Origin: Nitrososphaerota archaeon
GTDB taxonomy: Archaea; Thermoproteota; Nitrososphaeria; Nitrososphaerales; Nitrosopumilaceae
Direction of reading: 5' to 3'
Length of the DNA: 7,860 bases
Assembly: GCA_016126025.1 (NCBI GenBank)
Contig: JAEFDA010000079.1
Coordinates: 1-7,860 of the forward strand
Shown here: piece after piece, positions 5,118 through 7,860 of the stretch
Numbering within the stretch: the stretch's first letter is position 1
Layout: each line of letters starts with the position of its first letter
Position numbers and translations under genes: made by a program
The notes under the pieces: generated by a model
Seen by the model: the letters and a program-made list of their open reading frames with translations, nothing else
Databases searched by the model: none
Told to the model about the DNA's origin: nothing

Positions 5118-6101
5118 GTGATACTTTTCTTTACCAGCCCAATAGGCCTAGGCCACGCCAGCAGGGACGCGGCGGTGGCCGCGCGTTTGGATGATGTGAG
5201 GTTCGTGACCGGCGGGCCGGCGGCAGCCCTGCTGGAGGGGCGTGGCTTTGCGGTCGATGACGTGTACACTCCTCCCCCCTTTGAGGTAAAGGGTGGCCGT
5301 CTGGCGCGCCGGGCCCTGTGGCTGGCCAGATACTACAGATACTACAAGAGGTGCAAGGGCGTGGCGGGGCGCATCATAAGGGAGTACGATCCGGATATCG
5401 TGGTGGCCGACGAGGATTTTGCGGCGCTGGCCGCCGCCGGGTTCTCGCCCAAGACGGTCTCCCGCGTCCTGATCACCGACATTTTGGAGAGCCGCTTTGT
5501 GGGTGGGCTCGCCGGGCTCGTAGAGAGGAGGATGAACGGCGCCATGCGGCGCATGATGGACGGATGCGACGCGGTCATAATGCCCCAAGACGGACCGGAC
5601 CGCTCCAATCTGCGCATGGTGGGCCCCATAGTGCGCGACATAGCCGAGGACCGCCATACCCTGAGGGAGAGGTTCGGAATGGCCGGAAAGACCGTCTTGG
5701 TAACGGTGGGCGGGACCGCCGCCGGCCGGTTCCTGCTGGATGCCATGGAGCCGGTGGCCGCCCGCCTCCGCGGCACGGCCGATACCTCAATCCTGCCCGG
5801 CCCGGCTCTGGGGGGCGATACAATACACGATCTGCATCAGAGGATCATGGCCGCCGACGTGGTGGTGTCACTGGCCGGCCGCTCCACCATGGACGAGGCC
5901 GCCGCGTACGGGACCCCCGGCGTCTTCATACCCATATCAGGGCACTTCGAGCAGGAGGACAACGCGGCCCGCCTGGGCTACTCCCACGGCGATGTGCGCC
6001 GCCTGTACGATATCATACTGGAGAGGCTGGCCGAACCCCGCCGCCCCCGTCCCGCCGAGGGCGCCCGCCGGGCCGCCGCCATCATACAATCGTTAATTTA
6101 G
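5118..6101 (+). CDS. MurG-like GT-B family glycosyltransferase
   Basis: A 327-residue protein with the two-domain GT-B layout. The N-terminal acceptor domain opens with VILFFTSPIGLGHASRDAAV, where the GLGHASRD loop is typical of MurG/GT28-like enzymes. The linker strand VLVTVGGTAAG (about residues 192-202) begins the donor-sugar domain. The donor site reads AGRSTMDEAAAYGTPGVFIP followed by HFEQEDNAARL (about residues 252-285), the nucleotide-sugar signature with its conserved Glu, Gln and Asn. It probably moves a sugar from a UDP-type donor to a lipid or surface acceptor; the true substrates cannot be read from sequence. No transmembrane helix is obvious, so it is cytoplasmic or membrane-associated. 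GTG 5118 is chosen by homology to the usual N-terminus and by the TATA element. Base composition is high in G+C again. Confidence 0.85.
   Translation: MILFFTSPIGLGHASRDAAVAARLDDVRFVTGGPAAALLEGRGFAVDDVYTPPPFEVKGGRLARRALWLARYYRYYKRCKGVAGRIIREYDPDIVVADEDFAALAAAGFSPKTVSRVLITDILESRFVGGLAGLVERRMNGAMRRMMDGCDAVIMPQDGPDRSNLRMVGPIVRDIAEDRHTLRERFGMAGKTVLVTVGGTAAGRFLLDAMEPVAARLRGTADTSILPGPALGGDTIHDLHQRIMAADVVVSLAGRSTMDEAAAYGTPGVFIPISGHFEQEDNAARLGYSHGDVRRLYDIILERLAEPRRPRPAEGARRAAAIIQSLI
6093..6100 (+). promoter_or_regulatory. TATA element of aspartate kinase inside the preceding gene's last codons
   Basis: TTAATTTA covers the final Leu-Ile codons and stop of the glycosyltransferase gene and is centred about 26 bases before the aspartate kinase ATG. 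In otherwise very G+C-rich sequence it stands out. It implies separate, leaderless transcription of the kinase despite the 20-base intergenic gap. Confidence 0.6.
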
Positions 6102-6121
6102 CGGCGGGCCGGACCAGCACC

Positions 6122-7534
6122 ATGGACCTAACGGTGGCAAAGTTCGGGGGGAGCGCCATAGGCGAGATGGGCGCCTCCATACCCGTTATAGTGAACAGGA
6201 TCAGGGAGATGTCCGCCGGCGCCAAGGTGGTGGCGGTCTTCTCTGCGCCACTCACGCGGGAGGGTGGCCGGCGCCGCTCCCTCACCGATGTGGTCTTGGC
6301 GCAGGGAGGTGGGGCAGAGCGCGGTGCAAAACCGGATCTGGCGGTGGTGCGAGAGACATACCACACCATACTGGGTATGGTGGGCCCGGGGCTGCGGGAC
6401 CGGTGCCGGGACGTGGTCGAGTCACACCTAGAGAGGGCTAGGGAGGCACTGGAGGAGGCGCGCCGCACACGTACATTCGCCGGCCCGGTGCGGGCCAGGG
6501 CCCTAGGCTACTCGGGGGAGCTGCTCATGTCCCAAGTGATGAACTACATCCTGCAGGGGGAGGGTCTTTCGGCGGCGGTGGTGCCGTACGACCACTGGCC
6601 CATAATAACCGACGACAACCCGGAGTTTACCAACTTTCTGGTCTCTGAGGCCCGCAAGAGCATGGACTACACATCCGCACTGCTTCGGGAGCACGATGTC
6701 GTGTGCATCGGCGGCTTCATTGGCAAGACCAAAGACGACACCATGACCACGTACGAGAGGGGAGGCACCGACAGGACAGCCGCGGACATGGCCATCCTGC
6801 TCCACAAGGACTACCGCACCAGCGTGGACTGGGAGAAGGACAGCTCGGTGGTCTCGGCGGATCCCCGCATCGTGAAGTCGGGGCTCACCGAAGTGGAGCG
6901 GCTCTCCTACAACGAGGCCCGGCTGGCGGGGATGTTCGGCATGAAGATACTCGACCCTCTGGCCATCAAGGAGATAGTCGACAACGGGGTGGACATCCCG
7001 CTGCGCATAACGGACATGGGGAATCCGGCCCGGACCACCACCATACAGCACGCCACGCCAAAGGACAACGGACACCCCATAAAGATCGTGACCGGCAAGG
7101 GCAACTGCGCCATAATGCGCATGGAGTTTTCCCTCCTGCCGCGCCTCCTCGACTCTCTGGAGAGCAAGAGGCAGTACGGTGAGTTTGCGCTGCTCTCGCC
7201 CTTCACGCGGGACGGCACGAGGTTTGCACGCATACTGTTCACCGACGGGGACTTTGTGCGGAAGAACGAACGGTACCTCTTGGGCTTTGATCCCCTGGCG
7301 TCCATCACATATGACCGGGGCGCCGTCACCCTGATCGGCGACTCGATGTGGAGGGTGCAGTACGTCGCATCCAAGACATGCGCCAAGATAGGCGAGGCCG
7401 GGCTCAACATACTGAACGTGGACGCGCAGGAGGAGACGTCCGAGATTCTGATCATAATAGAAGACTCGGGCGACAACCTAGCCCGGGCGGTCCGGGCCGT
7501 CCATGACGAGCGGCCCAACATAGCGTTCATCTGA
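6122..7534 (+). CDS. lysC: Aspartate kinase with C-terminal ACT domains
   Basis: Phosphorylates aspartate to aspartyl phosphate, the entry to lysine, threonine and methionine. The 470-residue length is normal for a single-function aspartokinase. The amino-acid kinase domain (about 1-300) opens with AKFGGSA (Lys7), has GELLMSQVMNYIL near residue 130, and IGGFIG followed by TTYERGGTDRTAADMA (about 207-222). Later, SVVSADPRIV, LSYNEARLAGMFGMKILDP and IPLRITDMGNP follow the family order. Two ACT regulatory domains follow (about 320-395, from IKIVTGKGN, and 402-470, from VTLIGDSMW), so feedback control by an end-product amino acid is likely. Several motifs vary: YERGGTD for LGRGGSD, and KILDP for KVLHP. 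The ATG at 6122 is set by KFGGS and the TATA box. A different aspartokinase-like substrate is less likely. Confidence 0.9.
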   Translation: MDLTVAKFGGSAIGEMGASIPVIVNRIREMSAGAKVVAVFSAPLTREGGRRRSLTDVVLAQGGGAERGAKPDLAVVRETYHTILGMVGPGLRDRCRDVVESHLERAREALEEARRTRTFAGPVRARALGYSGELLMSQVMNYILQGEGLSAAVVPYDHWPIITDDNPEFTNFLVSEARKSMDYTSALLREHDVVCIGGFIGKTKDDTMTTYERGGTDRTAADMAILLHKDYRTSVDWEKDSSVVSADPRIVKSGLTEVERLSYNEARLAGMFGMKILDPLAIKEIVDNGVDIPLRITDMGNPARTTTIQHATPKDNGHPIKIVTGKGNCAIMRMEFSLLPRLLDSLESKRQYGEFALLSPFTRDGTRFARILFTDGDFVRKNERYLLGFDPLASITYDRGAVTLIGDSMWRVQYVASKTCAKIGEAGLNILNVDAQEETSEILIIIEDSGDNLARAVRAVHDERPNIAFI

Positions 7535-7738
7535 CGCGCAGTCGAGGCCAGTAGGATGCACGATCTAATTTATCGTATGTGCAGAGATACCGGACAAAAA
7601 AAGTAGCGCAGCCCAATGGCCACTACCATGTCCATACTGTGGCCCATATCCGTCGGGGTTATTTCCGGAATGAGCGGACTGCTGCGGCAGGCGCCGGGGT
7701 TGGACGGTTGCAGTGCCTGCGCCAGCTCAGTTAATAAT
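7535..7738. other. Short gap after aspartate kinase
   Basis: About 200 bases between the kinase stop and the next promoter. It contains a weak stem-loop (7557-7583) and an A-run at 7595-7601. Short open frames exist on both strands (plus from ATG 7616, in frame with the downstream gene; minus 7570-7857), both probably chance. No RNA gene was recognised. Confidence 0.5.
7557..7583 (+). other. Imperfect stem-loop after aspartate kinase
   Basis: TGCAC and GAT pair with ATC and GTGCA around a CTAATTT loop, with four unpaired bases on the right arm. It lies 23 bases after the kinase stop and could end or protect the mRNA, but no T-tract follows, so it may be chance. Confidence 0.25.
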
Positions 7739-7745
7739 AAATATA
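7739..7745 (+). promoter_or_regulatory. TATA element of the exported-protein gene
   Basis: AAATATA lies in an A/T-rich patch and is centred 24 bases before the ATG at 7766, fitting a leaderless mRNA. It supports that start over the in-frame ATG at 7616. Confidence 0.6.
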
Positions 7746-7765
7746 GGGACATTATTAACAACCCC

Positions 7766-7860
7766 ATGAAAACCGGCCTAGTCGCACTCTTGATGGTGGC
7801 GGCCCTGATCCCGCTGGGCGCCACAATCCAGGACGCGGCCGCCGAGGATATACACATACA
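7766..7860 (+). CDS. Exported protein, N-terminal part with signal peptide
   Basis: The ATG at 7766 opens a frame that is still open at the window edge (31 codons). The start is a clear signal peptide: one Lys (MKTG), then a hydrophobic core VALLMVAALIPLGA, then a likely signal peptidase I site after Ala in DAAAED. The mature protein would begin near EDIHI, so nothing can be said of its function. It would be secreted, or anchored by a part beyond the window. The start rests on the TATA box 24 bases upstream and on the signal peptide fit. Confidence 0.7.
   Translation, partial: MKTGLVALLMVAALIPLGATIQDAAAEDIHI

Noticed and set aside
5318..6121. Long upstream extension of the aspartate kinase frame
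   Set aside because: It is the shadow of the glycosyltransferase gene in another frame; KFGGS motif and TATA box place the start at 6122.
6082..7530. Minus-strand ORFs over aspartate kinase
   Set aside because: They are antisense shadows without motifs; the plus-strand gene accounts for the sequence.
7616..7765. ATG 7616, in frame with the exported protein
   Set aside because: It would bury the signal peptide inside the protein, and the TATA box at 7739 favours ATG 7766.
7570..7857. Minus-strand ORF of 95 codons at the right edge
   Set aside because: It is antisense to the signal peptide and promoter of the exported protein, with no recognised family or promoter.

Overview
The window looks like a piece of an ammonia-oxidising-archaeon type (Nitrososphaerota/Thaumarchaeota) genome with high G+C. 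Cenarchaeum symbiosum is the best guess, but that is inference. The reasons are an archaeal GTP cyclohydrolase III in a riboflavin cluster, protein styles typical of this group, and A/T-rich TATA elements lying about 24-31 bases upstream of start codons, which implies leaderless or nearly leaderless mRNAs.

Region 1 (1-2940, minus strand) is a riboflavin block. Riboflavin synthase (bacterial two-barrel type) has its own promoter. It is followed by a tightly overlapping four-gene operon: DHBP synthase (ribB), lumazine synthase (ribH), GTP cyclohydrolase III (arfA) and a metal-dependent amidohydrolase that runs off the left edge. Together these cover the first step (GTP opening), the C4 donor, lumazine formation and the last dismutation. 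The amidohydrolase is a candidate for an unassigned hydrolysis or deamination step. A perfect 14-bp palindrome sits between ribE and the ribB promoter.

Region 2 (about 3000-5090) is a patch with lower G+C and little dense coding. It holds a decayed IS5-like DDE transposase (minus strand) abutting the ribE promoter, one intact stand-alone tandem-PAS protein (plus strand) with a clear TATA box and a T-tract terminator, and then about 650 bases with only broken or doubtful coding traces. This reads as an accessory or rearranged spot between two conserved blocks.

Region 3 (5118-7860, plus strand) returns to high G+C. It holds a MurG-like GT-B glycosyltransferase, an aspartate kinase with two C-terminal ACT domains whose TATA box lies in the last codons of the glycosyltransferase gene, a short non-coding gap, and the start of an exported protein with a signal peptide, cut by the window edge.

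No CRISPR array, tRNA or rRNA was seen. The best leads are the amidohydrolase coupled to arfA, the likely CTG start of ribH, the palindrome upstream of ribB, and the unexplained coding-like remnant at 4752-5041.
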